A stretch of DNA of 64,000 nucleotides from Caulobacter flavus (GTDB lineage: Bacteria; Pseudomonadota; Alphaproteobacteria; Caulobacterales; Caulobacteraceae), in NCBI RefSeq assembly GCF_003722335.1, contig NZ_CP026100.1, positions 1,023,501-1,087,500 of the forward strand. The letters run 5' to 3'. The position numbers and the translations under genes were made by a program. Shown here in pieces: positions 54,856-64,000 of the stretch (its first letter is position 1; each line of letters begins with the position of its first letter). The notes beneath the pieces are model-generated. The model had not been told where the DNA came from. It saw nothing but the letters and a program-made list of their open reading frames with translations, and made no database searches.

Positions 54856-57006
54856 TCAGGTGTTGACGGCTTCCTCCGGGGTCACTTCGGCCTTCTTCGA
54901 CAGGTCTTCACCCGTCGTCTGGTCGACGACCTTCATCGACAGCTTGGTCTTGCCGCGGTCGTCGAAGCCCAGGAGCTTGACCTTGACCATCTGGCCTTCC
55001 TTCAGCACGTCCGACGGCTTGGCGACGCGTTCGTTGCTGATCTGGCTGACGTGGACGAGGCCGTCCTTGGCGCCGAAGAAGTTCACGAAGGCACCGAAAT
55101 CGACGACCTTGACGACCTTGCCGTCGTAGATCGCGCCGACTTCAGCTTCCTGCGTGATCGACTTGATCCAGTCGATCGCGGCCTTGATCTTGGCGCCGTC
55201 CGAGGCCGAGACCTTCACGGTGCCTTCGTCGTTGATGTCGACCTTGGCGCCGGTGGTGGCGACGATCTCGCGGATCACCTTGCCGCCGGTGCCGATCACT
55301 TCACGGATCTTGTCGGTCGGGATGGTGATGGTCTCGATCTTCGGAGCGAACTCGCCGACGTCTTCACGCGGCGCTTCCATGGCCTTGTTCATCTCGCCGA
55401 GGATGTGCGCGCGGCCGTCCTTGGCCTGGGCCAGGGCCTGCTCCATGATCGCGGGCGTGATGCCGGCGATCTTGATGTCCATCTGCAGCGAGGTCAGGCC
55501 TTCGCTGGTGCCGGCGACCTTGAAGTCCATGTCGCCCAGGTGATCTTCGTCACCCAGAATGTCGGACAGAACGGCGAAGCCGTCCTTTTCGAGGATCAGG
55601 CCCATGGCGATGCCCGACACCGGACGCACCAGCGGAACGCCGGCGTCCATCATGGCCAGCGACGAACCGCAGACCGTGGCCATCGAGGACGAGCCGTTCG
55701 ACTCGGTGATCTCGGAGACCAGACGGATGGTGTAGGGGAAGTCTTCCTTGGCCGGCAGCATCGGGCGCAGGGCGCGCCAGGCCAGCTTGCCGTGACCGAT
55801 TTCGCGACGGCCCGGCGAACCCATGCGGCCGGTCTCACCCACCGAGTAGGGGGGGAAGTTGTAGTGCAGCAGGAAGGATTCCTTGTAGGTGCCTTCCAGG
55901 GCGTCGATGAACTGCTCGTCGTCGCCGGTGCCCAGGGTGGCCACGACGATGGCTTGCGTCTCGCCGCGGGTGAACAGGGCGCTGCCGTGGGTGCGCGGCA
56001 GGATGCCGACTTCGCCCAGGATCGGACGGACCTTGTCGACGGTGCGGCCGTCGATGCGGATGCCGGTGTCGAGGATCGAGCGACGGACGATGTCGGCTTC
56101 GAGCTCCTTGAACACCGAGACCAGCTTCAGCGGATCGATGCCGGCCGGATTGGTGTCGCTCTTGGCGAAGGTCTCGATGGCCTTGGTCTTGGCGGCGCCG
56201 AGGGCGGCGACGCGGTCGGCCTTGGTCTGGATCTTGTAGGCGGCGGCCAGGTCGGCGCCGACGGCCTTCTTCACTTCGGCCTTCAGGGCGTCGGTGTCTT
56301 CCGGCTGGAAGTCGAAGGGCTCCTTGGCGGCGTGCTCGGCCAGGTCGATGATCGCGTCGATCACGGCCTGCATCTGCTGGTGGGCGAAGTTGACGCCGCC
56401 CAGGACGATCTCTTCCGAGAGTTCCTTGATTTCGCTTTCGACCATCATCACGGCGTCGGCGGTGCCGGCCACGACCAGGTCCATGGCGCTTTCCTTCAGC
56501 TCGTCGAGCGTCGGGTTCAGCACGTACTCACCGTTCACCCAGCCGACGCGGGCCGCGCCGATCGGGCCCATGAACGGGGCGCCCGACAGGGTCAGGGCGG
56601 CCGAGGCGGCGACCATGCCCAGGATGTCGGGGTCGTTCTCGAGGTCGTGCTGCAGCACGGTGACGACGACCTGGACTTCGTTCTTGAAGCCCTTGACGAA
56701 CAGCGGGCGGATCGGACGGTCGATCAGGCGGGAGACCAGGGTCTCCTTTTCCGACGGACGGCCTTCACGCTTGAAGTAGCCGCCCGGGATCTTGCCGGCC
56801 GCGAAGGTCTTTTCCTGGTAGTTGACCGTCAGCGGGAAGAAATCTTGGCCGGGCTTCGCCTTCTTGGCGAACACGGCGGTGGCCAGGACGACGGTTTCGC
56901 CCATGGTGGCCAGAACGGCGCCGTCGGCTTGACGGGCGATGCGACCGGTTTCGAGGACCAGCGTCTTGCCGCCCCACTCGATCGTCTTGCGCTTGATATC
57001 GAACAT
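54856..57006 (-). CDS. pnp: Polyribonucleotide nucleotidyltransferase (PNPase)
   Basis: The 716-residue enzyme degrades RNA 3' to 5' with phosphate and is a core of the degradosome. Two RNase PH-like domains ('[16 protein letters not shown]', '[15 protein letters not shown]', '[19 protein letters not shown]') are followed by KH ('[11 protein letters not shown]') and S1 ('[29 protein letters not shown]') domains. It lies 252 bp downstream of rpsO with a strong hairpin in the leader, the arrangement expected for leader-based control. A terminator follows. Confidence 0.98.
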   Translation of the reverse strand: MFDIKRKTIEWGGKTLVLETGRIARQADGAVLATMGETVVLATAVFAKKAKPGQDFFPLTVNYQEKTFAAGKIPGGYFKREGRPSEKETLVSRLIDRPIRPLFVKGFKNEVQVVVTVLQHDLENDPDILGMVAASAALTLSGAPFMGPIGAARVGWVNGEYVLNPTLDELKESAMDLVVAGTADAVMMVESEIKELSEEIVLGGVNFAHQQMQAVIDAIIDLAEHAAKEPFDFQPEDTDALKAEVKKAVGADLAAAYKIQTKADRVAALGAAKTKAIETFAKSDTNPAGIDPLKLVSVFKELEADIVRRSILDTGIRIDGRTVDKVRPILGEVGILPRTHGSALFTRGETQAIVVATLGTGDDEQFIDALEGTYKESFLLHYNFPPYSVGETGRMGSPGRREIGHGKLAWRALRPMLPAKEDFPYTIRLVSEITESNGSSSMATVCGSSLAMMDAGVPLVRPVSGIAMGLILEKDGFAVLSDILGDEDHLGDMDFKVAGTSEGLTSLQMDIKIAGITPAIMEQALAQAKDGRAHILGEMNKAMEAPREDVGEFAPKIETITIPTDKIREVIGTGGKVIREIVATTGAKVDINDEGTVKVSASDGAKIKAAIDWIKSITQEAEVGAIYDGKVVKVVDFGAFVNFFGAKDGLVHVSQISNERVAKPSDVLKEGQMVKVKLLGFDDRGKTKLSMKVVDQTTGEDLSKKAEVTPEEAVNT

Positions 57007-57220
57007 TTTTCGTCTTTCGGTTCCCGCGGGCGGATTCCCGTCGGGGGTGGACAGGGGCCGGACGGCTAACGGAAGCCGGGCCGATGATCCTCATCCTAAT
57101 GCGACAGGCAGGGGTTTGAGGACGTGAACCCTCGGACGTACGGGGCGCCGCTCCAACTGTGAGCGAACCCTTGGATCTTCCGCCCCGGCCTGTCTCGGCG
57201 CGGCAGACCCTAGATAGCGT

Positions 57221-57250
57221 TCCGCCGCCTTACCGGGGTAAGGCGGCGGA
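57221..57250 (-). promoter_or_regulatory. Perfect hairpin in the rpsO-pnp spacer
   Basis: TCCGCCGCCTTAC and GTAAGGCGGCGGA are perfect 13-base arms with a CGGG loop. It starts 9 bases after the rpsO stop in the transcript and is not followed by a T-run. It may terminate rpsO, or be an RNase III site that starts pnp mRNA decay control, as known in enterobacteria. Confidence 0.7.
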
Positions 57251-57258
57251 AATGCGCC

Positions 57259-57528
57259 TTAGCGGCGCAGACCCAGCTTCTCGATGAGAGCCGCGTAACG
57301 GCCTTCGTCGGACTTCTTCAGGTGGTCGAGGAGACGGCGACGCTGGGAAACCAGCTTCAGCAGGCCACGACGGCTGTGGTTGTCCTTCTTGTGGGTCTTG
57401 AAGTGCTCGGTCAGGTTCGAGATGCGCTCCGAGAGGATCGCGACCTGGACTTCGGCGCTGCCGGTGTCACCCTCGGTGCGGGCGTGCTCGGCGATAAGAG
57501 CGCTCTTGCGCTCGGCAGTGATCGACAT
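57259..57528 (-). CDS. rpsO: 30S ribosomal protein S15
   Basis: The 89-residue protein is the normal length for S15 ('[27 protein letters not shown]', '[22 protein letters not shown]'). It binds the 16S rRNA central domain early in assembly. The ATG at 57528 has GGAGAC about 6 bases upstream; the longer frame enters truB. It lies 14 bases downstream of truB and upstream of pnp, the conserved truB-rpsO-pnp order. Confidence 0.98.
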   Translation of the reverse strand: MSITAERKSALIAEHARTEGDTGSAEVQVAILSERISNLTEHFKTHKKDNHSRRGLLKLVSQRRRLLDHLKKSDEGRYAALIEKLGLRR

Positions 57529-57542
57529 CGGGTTGTCTCCGC

Positions 57543-58475
57543 TCAGGTGAGTTGGAAGACCCGCACCGGATTGAGCTTTCCGGCGCGCATCTCGCACAAG
57601 GCCACCAGGCGTTCTCCGGACATGGCGGAAACGGTGCGATCGCCGGGCGTAAGCTCGGCTTTCAGCGTCTCCACCTGCCTGGGTAGCAGAACGATGGCGC
57701 GTCCTTGCGCAAGCCGGAAGGCGTCTTCGTCGGTCACGGCCAACGCCGGGATGTCGTCCAGCGCGGTCTCGACCGGAAGCAATGCCTCCGACAGTCGGGC
57801 CTCATAGCTCAAATTCTCTAGAGTTTCCAGACTTATCGCCGTCTGCTCGGAGAACTGGCCCACCCGCGTTCGGCGAAGCTGGCTGACATGTCCACAGGCG
57901 CCGAGCGCGGCCGCCAGATCGCGGACCACGGCGCGCACGTAGGTGCCCTTGCCGCATTCCATCTCCAGCTCCACGTGGTCGGCGTCGGGAACCGACAGCA
58001 CGCGCAGGGCATGGATGGTCACCTTGCGGGTCGCGAGCTCGAACTCCACCCCGTCGCGGGCCAGGTCGTAGGCCCGCTCGCCGTCGACCTTGATGGCCGA
58101 GAAGTTCGGCGGCACCTGGTCGACCTCGCCGACGAAGGCCGGCAGGGCGGCCTCGATCGCCTCGATCGCGGGGCGCACGTCGCTCTCGCCGGTGGTCTCG
58201 CCCTCGCGATCGAGGGTGGTGGTCGAGCGGCCCCAGGCGATGGTGAAGCGATAGGCCTTGTCGGCGTCCATCAGGAACGGAACGGTCTTGGTCGCCTCGC
58301 CCAGGGCCAGCGGCAGGATGCCCGTGGCCAGCGGATCCAGCGTGCCGGCGTGGCCGGCCTTCTGGGCGTTGAACGCCCGGCGCACGCGGGAGACCGCGCT
58401 GGTCGAGGTCAGGTCGTAGGGCTTGTCCAGGCACACCCAGCCCGAGACGGCGTCACCCTTCTTGCGGCGCGCCAT
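57543..58475 (-). CDS. truB: tRNA pseudouridine(55) synthase
   Basis: The 310-residue enzyme makes pseudouridine 55 in the T-loop of tRNA. The catalytic Asp is in '[25 protein letters not shown]', and '[33 protein letters not shown]' is the second signature. It starts 3 bases after the rbfA stop. The order rbfA-truB-rpsO-pnp is conserved in bacteria, but infB, usually upstream of rbfA, is missing here. Confidence 0.97.
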   Translation of the reverse strand: MARRKKGDAVSGWVCLDKPYDLTSTSAVSRVRRAFNAQKAGHAGTLDPLATGILPLALGEATKTVPFLMDADKAYRFTIAWGRSTTTLDREGETTGESDVRPAIEAIEAALPAFVGEVDQVPPNFSAIKVDGERAYDLARDGVEFELATRKVTIHALRVLSVPDADHVELEMECGKGTYVRAVVRDLAAALGACGHVSQLRRTRVGQFSEQTAISLETLENLSYEARLSEALLPVETALDDIPALAVTDEDAFRLAQGRAIVLLPRQVETLKAELTPGDRTVSAMSGERLVALCEMRAGKLNPVRVFQLT

Positions 58476-58478
58476 GGC

Positions 58479-58937
58479 TCAGTCGCCCTCGCCTTCGTCC
58501 AGCACGTCGGACAGGCGGCGCTCGGTATCCTGGCGCACGCGCGGATCGAGGAACAGTTTGTCCATGTAGGCGGCCGTGCCGAAGCTCTCGTCGTGAAGGA
58601 ACTTCAGGTCCGGCGTGAACTTCATGTCGATCGACCGCCCCAGGCGCCCGCGCAGGAACTTGGACACGCGGTTCAGGCCCTTGATGATCTCGTCGACGTT
58701 CTGGCCGGCGCCGGCCAGGCCCGCGCCCAGCGGCTCGACGAAGCAGACGGCGTGCCGCAGGTCGGGGCTCATCCGCACTTCGGAGACGGTGATGGTGACG
58801 CCCGTCAGGGCCTCGTCCTGCAGCTCCTCCTCGCGGAGGATGTCGACCAGGGCGTGGCGGATCAGTTCGCCGGCGCGGAGCTGGCGTTGCGACGGACCGG
58901 TGGGCCCGCTCTTGGGTTTGTCGGAATGGCGCTTCAT
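58479..58937 (-). CDS. rbfA: Ribosome-binding factor A
   Basis: The 152-residue protein assists 30S maturation by binding 16S rRNA helix 1. Motifs are 'QRQLRAGELIRHALVDILREEEL', 'VTITVSEVRMSPDLRHAVCFVEPLG' and 'KFTPDLKFLHDESFGTAAYMDKLF'. The start at 58937 gives the family N-terminus; a longer frame passes through a non-coding region. In most genomes infB precedes rbfA; here a dienelactone-hydrolase-like gene lies 137 bp upstream instead. Confidence 0.96.
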   Translation of the reverse strand: MKRHSDKPKSGPTGPSQRQLRAGELIRHALVDILREEELQDEALTGVTITVSEVRMSPDLRHAVCFVEPLGAGLAGAGQNVDEIIKGLNRVSKFLRGRLGRSIDMKFTPDLKFLHDESFGTAAYMDKLFLDPRVRQDTERRLSDVLDEGEGD

Positions 58938-59074
58938 GGCGCGGATAGCCTTTGCAGCCCGGCCGGCGGATCGAACGCCGGTAGCGCGGGGGAAAATCGA
59001 AGGCGCGGTGTCTAGGCGCGTAACGTGGAAAAGTCCAGCGGAACGCCCCTCCCCTTCCAGGAGAGGGTTCGGCC

Positions 59075-59857
59075 TCAAGCCCCCGTCCGCTCCCTGAAGA
59101 ACGCGATCACCCGCCGCGCCGCCGCCATCCCCGCCCCGTCAGGACGATCCCGATCGAGGTGCAGGGTCAGCACCGAATGCGGCGGGATCACGCGATAGCC
59201 GTTGGCGTCGGCGTCCTCGAGCTCGATCAGTTCGGCCCGCTCGCCGAACTCGGCCTTCAGCCGCGAAAAGCGCCCGCCCTGCACGTGCCAGTCGCTCTTG
59301 TAGCGCAGGGCGATCAGCGACAGGTCCTCGGCCTCGAACCGCCGCCTGGCGCAGGCTAGCTCCTCGTCCGACAGGTCGAGGTCGCCCTTGGCCGTCACCG
59401 GCAGCGAGGGCTGCGACAGCACCGGCGCCACGACGCTGGGCTCGGTCATCATCGCCAGGGCGAAGCCGCCGGTGACGCACATGCCCACCGCGCCGACGCC
59501 CTTGCCGCCGCATTCGGCGTGGACCTGCCGGGCCAGGGCCCGCAGCCAGTCGACGATCGGGCTCGACCTGCCGCCGCGCCACAGGTTGAACTCGCGCCGC
59601 ACGCAGGCGATCTGCAGCGACGAGGCCGCGCCGTAGCCGCGGCTGACCGGCCGGCCCGGCTCGCCGAACAGGCTGGGGCAGAAGACGGTCATGCCGCTGG
59701 CCGCCACCTCGCGGGCGAACGCCAGCACGCCCGGATGCAGGCCGGGAATCTCGTGGACGACGATCACCGCCGGCCCCGTGCCCATCCGCCAGACCGAGCG
59801 GCTCCAGCGACCGTCGTCGAATTCGAACCGCTCGAAGCCCTCGAACACGTCACTCAT
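59075..59857 (-). CDS. Dienelactone hydrolase family protein
   Basis: The 260-residue alpha/beta-hydrolase carries the Cys nucleophile in 'VGAVGMCVTGGFALAMM' and the oxyanion Glu in 'VIVVHEIPGLHPGVLAFAREVAASG', both typical of dienelactone hydrolases. The His is probably in 'RVIPPHSVLTLHLD'. Such enzymes open lactone rings in aromatic degradation, but many chromosomal copies have other, unknown substrates. It lies 24 bases after a serine hydrolase gene on the same strand and may share its transcript. Confidence 0.9.
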   Translation of the reverse strand: MSDVFEGFERFEFDDGRWSRSVWRMGTGPAVIVVHEIPGLHPGVLAFAREVAASGMTVFCPSLFGEPGRPVSRGYGAASSLQIACVRREFNLWRGGRSSPIVDWLRALARQVHAECGGKGVGAVGMCVTGGFALAMMTEPSVVAPVLSQPSLPVTAKGDLDLSDEELACARRRFEAEDLSLIALRYKSDWHVQGGRFSRLKAEFGERAELIELEDADANGYRVIPPHSVLTLHLDRDRPDGAGMAAARRVIAFFRERTGA

Positions 59858-59881
59858 CGCCGCCCCCTGCTTGCTCTGCTG

Positions 59882-61267
59882 TCAGCCCGCCTTCGGCCCG
59901 ATCAGGAACTGCTCGACCTTGCCGTCCGGCGTCAGTCGCATCGACACCGAGAGGGTCCGCGCTCCGAAGGCCGCGTCGAAACCATGCCAGGTCATGCCGC
60001 CGCGGACTTGGACGCCCTGGCCGTCGAGCATGCGCAACGGTCCAAGCGGGGCCAGGCTGGTCTTGAAGTCGGCCTGGCGCGCCGGCGTGAACCAGGCCTT
60101 GCCGTTGGCGGTCAGCAGGGCGGGGTCGAGGGCGCCCGCCTGCAGCTGGCCGACCAGCGTCCGCGCCGTCGCCGCCGGCCCGGTCGAGGGCCGCAGCAGG
60201 AAGGCGATGCGCTGGGAGATGGCGGTCTGCGGTTCGCCGAAGTCGGCGTTGGCGACGACGGTAACGGCCCGCTTCTCGGCCGGCCAGACGGTGTTGCTGG
60301 TCAGCACGCCCGACAGCATGCCGCCGTGGCTGATCGTGGTGACCCCGTCGCGCACCTTGACCGATACGCCCAGGCCATAGCCGGCCGGGACGCCGCCCGA
60401 CAGGTCCACCGAGGTGGTCATGGCCTCCCACGAAGCGGGTTTCAGCAGCTGCCGGCGGATCACCGCCCGGTTCCAGCGCGCCAGGTCCGACGGCGACATG
60501 GCCAGCTCGGCCGCGCCGAACAGCCAGCCCGGCCCCTCCTTGTCGGCCAGCACCACGGGCCCCAGGCCATAGCGGGTGTAGTGGCCGGCGTCGGGCGGCG
60601 ACAGCGCCTGGGTGTCGTCCTCGGTGACGCCGGCCATGCCCAGCGGATCGAAGATCCGGCGCTTGAGGAAGGAAAACAACGGCTCGCCGGAGACCTTCTC
60701 GACCACGAGGCCGGCGATCACGAAGCCGGTGTTGGAATAGCGCCACTGCTCCCCGGGCGGATAGTCCAGCGGGATGCGCGCCCAGCCGTCGAGAATCTTT
60801 TGCGGCGTGGTCTGACCGCGCATGGCCTCGAACACGAAGTCCTGCGGCCAGTAGTCGCGATAGCCGGCGGTGTGCGACAGCACTTGGCGCAGTGTGATCC
60901 TGTCGCCCTCGGTCAGGCCAGGGACGTACTTCCCGACCGGATCATCCAGCGAGACCTTGCCGTCCTCGACCAGCAGCAGGATCGCCGCTGCCGTGAACTG
61001 CTTGCTCACCGAGGCGACGCCGTAGCGGGTGGCGGTCGTGGCGGGGACAGGCGGCGACAGCCGCGCCTGGCCGTAGGCCTGGGCGTAGACCGGCTCGCCG
61101 TCCTCGACGATGGCGACCGAGGCCGAAGGCGCGCCGGTCGCGGCCAGCACCTCGCGGGCGATGGCGTCGACCTCGCGGGCCTTGTCGGGCGCCAGGGGCG
61201 CGGCGAGCGCGGGACAAGCCAGGGCCAGCGCCAGCACGCCCCCCGCCAGAACCGTCCGTCGCCGCAT
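59882..61267 (-). CDS. Secreted serine hydrolase, beta-lactamase class C-like
   Basis: The 461-residue precursor has a signal peptide of the twin-arginine look ('MRRRTVLAGGVLALALACPALAA'). The catalytic motifs are SxxK ('GVASVSKQFTAAAILLL'), YxN ('WRYSNTGFVIAGLVVEK') and 'SHGGMLSG' for the KTG box. A beta-rich C-terminal domain of about 100 residues follows. Members act as D-aminopeptidases, esterases or carboxypeptidases in the periplasm. The ATG at 61267 is set by the signal peptide; GGGG lies 7 bases upstream. Confidence 0.88.
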   Translation of the reverse strand: MRRRTVLAGGVLALALACPALAAPLAPDKAREVDAIAREVLAATGAPSASVAIVEDGEPVYAQAYGQARLSPPVPATTATRYGVASVSKQFTAAAILLLVEDGKVSLDDPVGKYVPGLTEGDRITLRQVLSHTAGYRDYWPQDFVFEAMRGQTTPQKILDGWARIPLDYPPGEQWRYSNTGFVIAGLVVEKVSGEPLFSFLKRRIFDPLGMAGVTEDDTQALSPPDAGHYTRYGLGPVVLADKEGPGWLFGAAELAMSPSDLARWNRAVIRRQLLKPASWEAMTTSVDLSGGVPAGYGLGVSVKVRDGVTTISHGGMLSGVLTSNTVWPAEKRAVTVVANADFGEPQTAISQRIAFLLRPSTGPAATARTLVGQLQAGALDPALLTANGKAWFTPARQADFKTSLAPLGPLRMLDGQGVQVRGGMTWHGFDAAFGARTLSVSMRLTPDGKVEQFLIGPKAG

Positions 61268-61329
61268 TCCAAGCCCCCCGTCGCCAGGCCCGCAGACTGA
61301 AGGCGCGCCGGGCGACAAGGCAAGGGTCG

Positions 61330-61788
61330 TTACAGGCTCACGCCCGCGTGGGCCGGCATCTGGATCAGGTTGAAGAAGGTCAGCACCGGCTCGGCGTGCT
61401 GGTTGGTCACCCGGGTGAAGGTGCGGATCGTGCCCCGGTCGGGCTTGGAGCGCGAGCGGGTCACCTCGACGATCTCGCGGTGGACGGTCAGGGCGTCGCC
61501 GGGGCGCACGGGTTTCAGCCAGGTCAGTTCGTCGATGCGGATGCCCAGCATCGACGTGGCGCCGAAAGGGGCGGCGTCGACATATTCGCGCATCACCCGC
61601 GAGGCCACGTGCCAGCCGCTGGCGATGAGCCCGCCGAACCGGCCGGCGCTCGCGGCGTCGAGGTCCACGTGCATGGGCTGCGGATCATAGGCGCGGGCGA
61701 AGTCGAGGATCTCGGCCTGCGTCAGCACGAACGGCTGGCCGGTCCAGGTTTCGCCGACGACGAGGTCGTCAAGATAGCGGTCGGTCAT
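61330..61788 (-). CDS. MaoC-like hot-dog dehydratase
   Basis: The 152-residue protein has the hydratase-2 signature 'ILDFARAYDPQPMHVDLDAA' with catalytic Asp and His, and 'FGGLIASGWHVASRVMREYV'. Such enzymes hydrate enoyl-CoA to (R)-3-hydroxyacyl-CoA, which can feed PHA. A phaZ gene is in this window but 12 kb away. It lies 62 bp upstream of a secreted hydrolase gene on the same strand and downstream of the rRNA operon. Confidence 0.9.
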   Translation of the reverse strand: MTDRYLDDLVVGETWTGQPFVLTQAEILDFARAYDPQPMHVDLDAASAGRFGGLIASGWHVASRVMREYVDAAPFGATSMLGIRIDELTWLKPVRPGDALTVHREIVEVTRSRSKPDRGTIRTFTRVTNQHAEPVLTFFNLIQMPAHAGVSL

Positions 61789-61806
61789 GAGCGGATCCCG
61801 AAACGA

Positions 61807-61840
61807 CGAAAGCCCCCAGCGATGTGCTGGGGGCTTTACG
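61807..61840 (-). terminator. Terminator of the rRNA-tRNA transcript
   Basis: AAAGCCCCCAGC (61809-61820) and GCTGGGGGCTTT (61826-61837) form a perfect 12-bp stem with a GATGT loop. It lies just after tRNA-fMet on the minus strand and marks the end of the rrn operon. Confidence 0.9.
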
Positions 61841-61849
61841 TAGAAAGTT

Positions 61850-61926
<77 letters not shown>

Positions 61927-61993
61927 GCAGGGGTATGTATCGTGGGTAGGGTTCTTGGACTTTTTGATCTTTGCGTGATGCATCCTTTTAGCA

Positions 61994-62110
61994 GACCTGG
62001 CGGCGACCTACTCTCCCGCGCCTTGAGACGAAGTACCATTGGCCCAGGGGGACTTAACGACCGAGTTCGGAATGGGATCGGGTGGGGAACCCCCGGCAAA
62101 GCCACCAGGT
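61994..62110 (-). rRNA. 5S ribosomal RNA
   Basis: The minus strand starts CCTGGTGGC and ends GGTCGCCGCCAGG, which pair to form helix I, with the conserved 'CCCGATCCCATTCCGAACTCG' type core split here as CCGATCCCATTCCGAAC. Length is about 117 bases. Ends are set by helix I and may be off by a few bases. Confidence 0.92.
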
Positions 62111-62215
62111 CAGCGAAAAGGATGCTGTTTGCGCTCTCTTTGGGGGAGAGTGCAAGGCAAAGAAGAAGACATCAGTGTCTGAAGTTCGTGTAGAGCTTCA
62201 TGGGTTTGACTGAAG

Positions 62216-64000
<1,785 letters not shown>

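Overview
The window reads as a high-GC alphaproteobacterial chromosome, most likely a Caulobacter or close Caulobacteraceae relative. The grounds are the ChvI-ChvG-HprK-EIIA-HPr block, the RegB/RegA/SCO trio, a PseB/PseC pair of the kind used for flagellin glycosylation, a candidate EcfG-type (SigT) stress promoter, a TorF-type porin, and a minus-strand rRNA operon ending 23S-5S-tRNA-fMet. The genus is inference. Almost everything is core chromosome: I see no prophage, transposase, CRISPR array or plasmid functions.

Layout. 1-5.3 kb: end of a LysR regulator, a Tad-type protein with a von Willebrand A domain, a 2-oxoglutarate oxygenase, an OmpA-like lipoprotein and a prolyl-tRNA editing protein, then a secreted-protein gene that looks frameshifted. 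5.4-12 kb: thioredoxin/TPR protein, LON-domain protein, Trm112-like protein, UbiH-type monooxygenase, asd, rarD. 12-21 kb: serine hydrolase, 2-hydroxyacid dehydrogenase, pyridoxal kinase, ahcY behind a palindromic operator, AsmA-like protein, CYTH/CHAD protein. 21-26 kb: bioB, a two-domain M16 peptidase, an esterase. 26-32.5 kb: the chvI-chvG-hprK-EIIA-HPr block, which links an envelope or acid sensor to the nitrogen-type PTS, with a large unrecognised protein divergent from it and two tandem EthD-like genes. 32.5-43 kb: pseC/pseB, tadA, a pseudouridine synthase, a phospholipid cassette (CDP-alcohol transferase, CdsA, PlsC), CPBP protease, TMEM175-like channel, rsmD. 43-54.8 kb: HAD hydrolase, pterin dehydratase, SDR, regA/regB/SCO, PHA depolymerase, lipase, YgjP-like metalloprotease, peroxiredoxin, YqgE, a CHASE4 kinase and a porin. 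54.8-61.8 kb: pnp, rpsO, truB, rbfA, three hydrolase or dehydratase genes. 61.8-64 kb: tRNA-fMet, 5S and the 3' part of 23S.

The least expected signal is between genes. Eighteen gene pairs converge. Four of them interlock their stops in a shared CTAG, four more leave gaps of at most about 20 bp, seven gaps hold dispersed inverted-repeat elements of four families, and the other three hold simple hairpins. In two of the families each element is a pair of hairpins whose loops are exactly complementary, and the copies differ by compensating changes. Several palindromes look like operators: upstream of the oxygenase, ahcY, the SDR, the HAD gene and regA.
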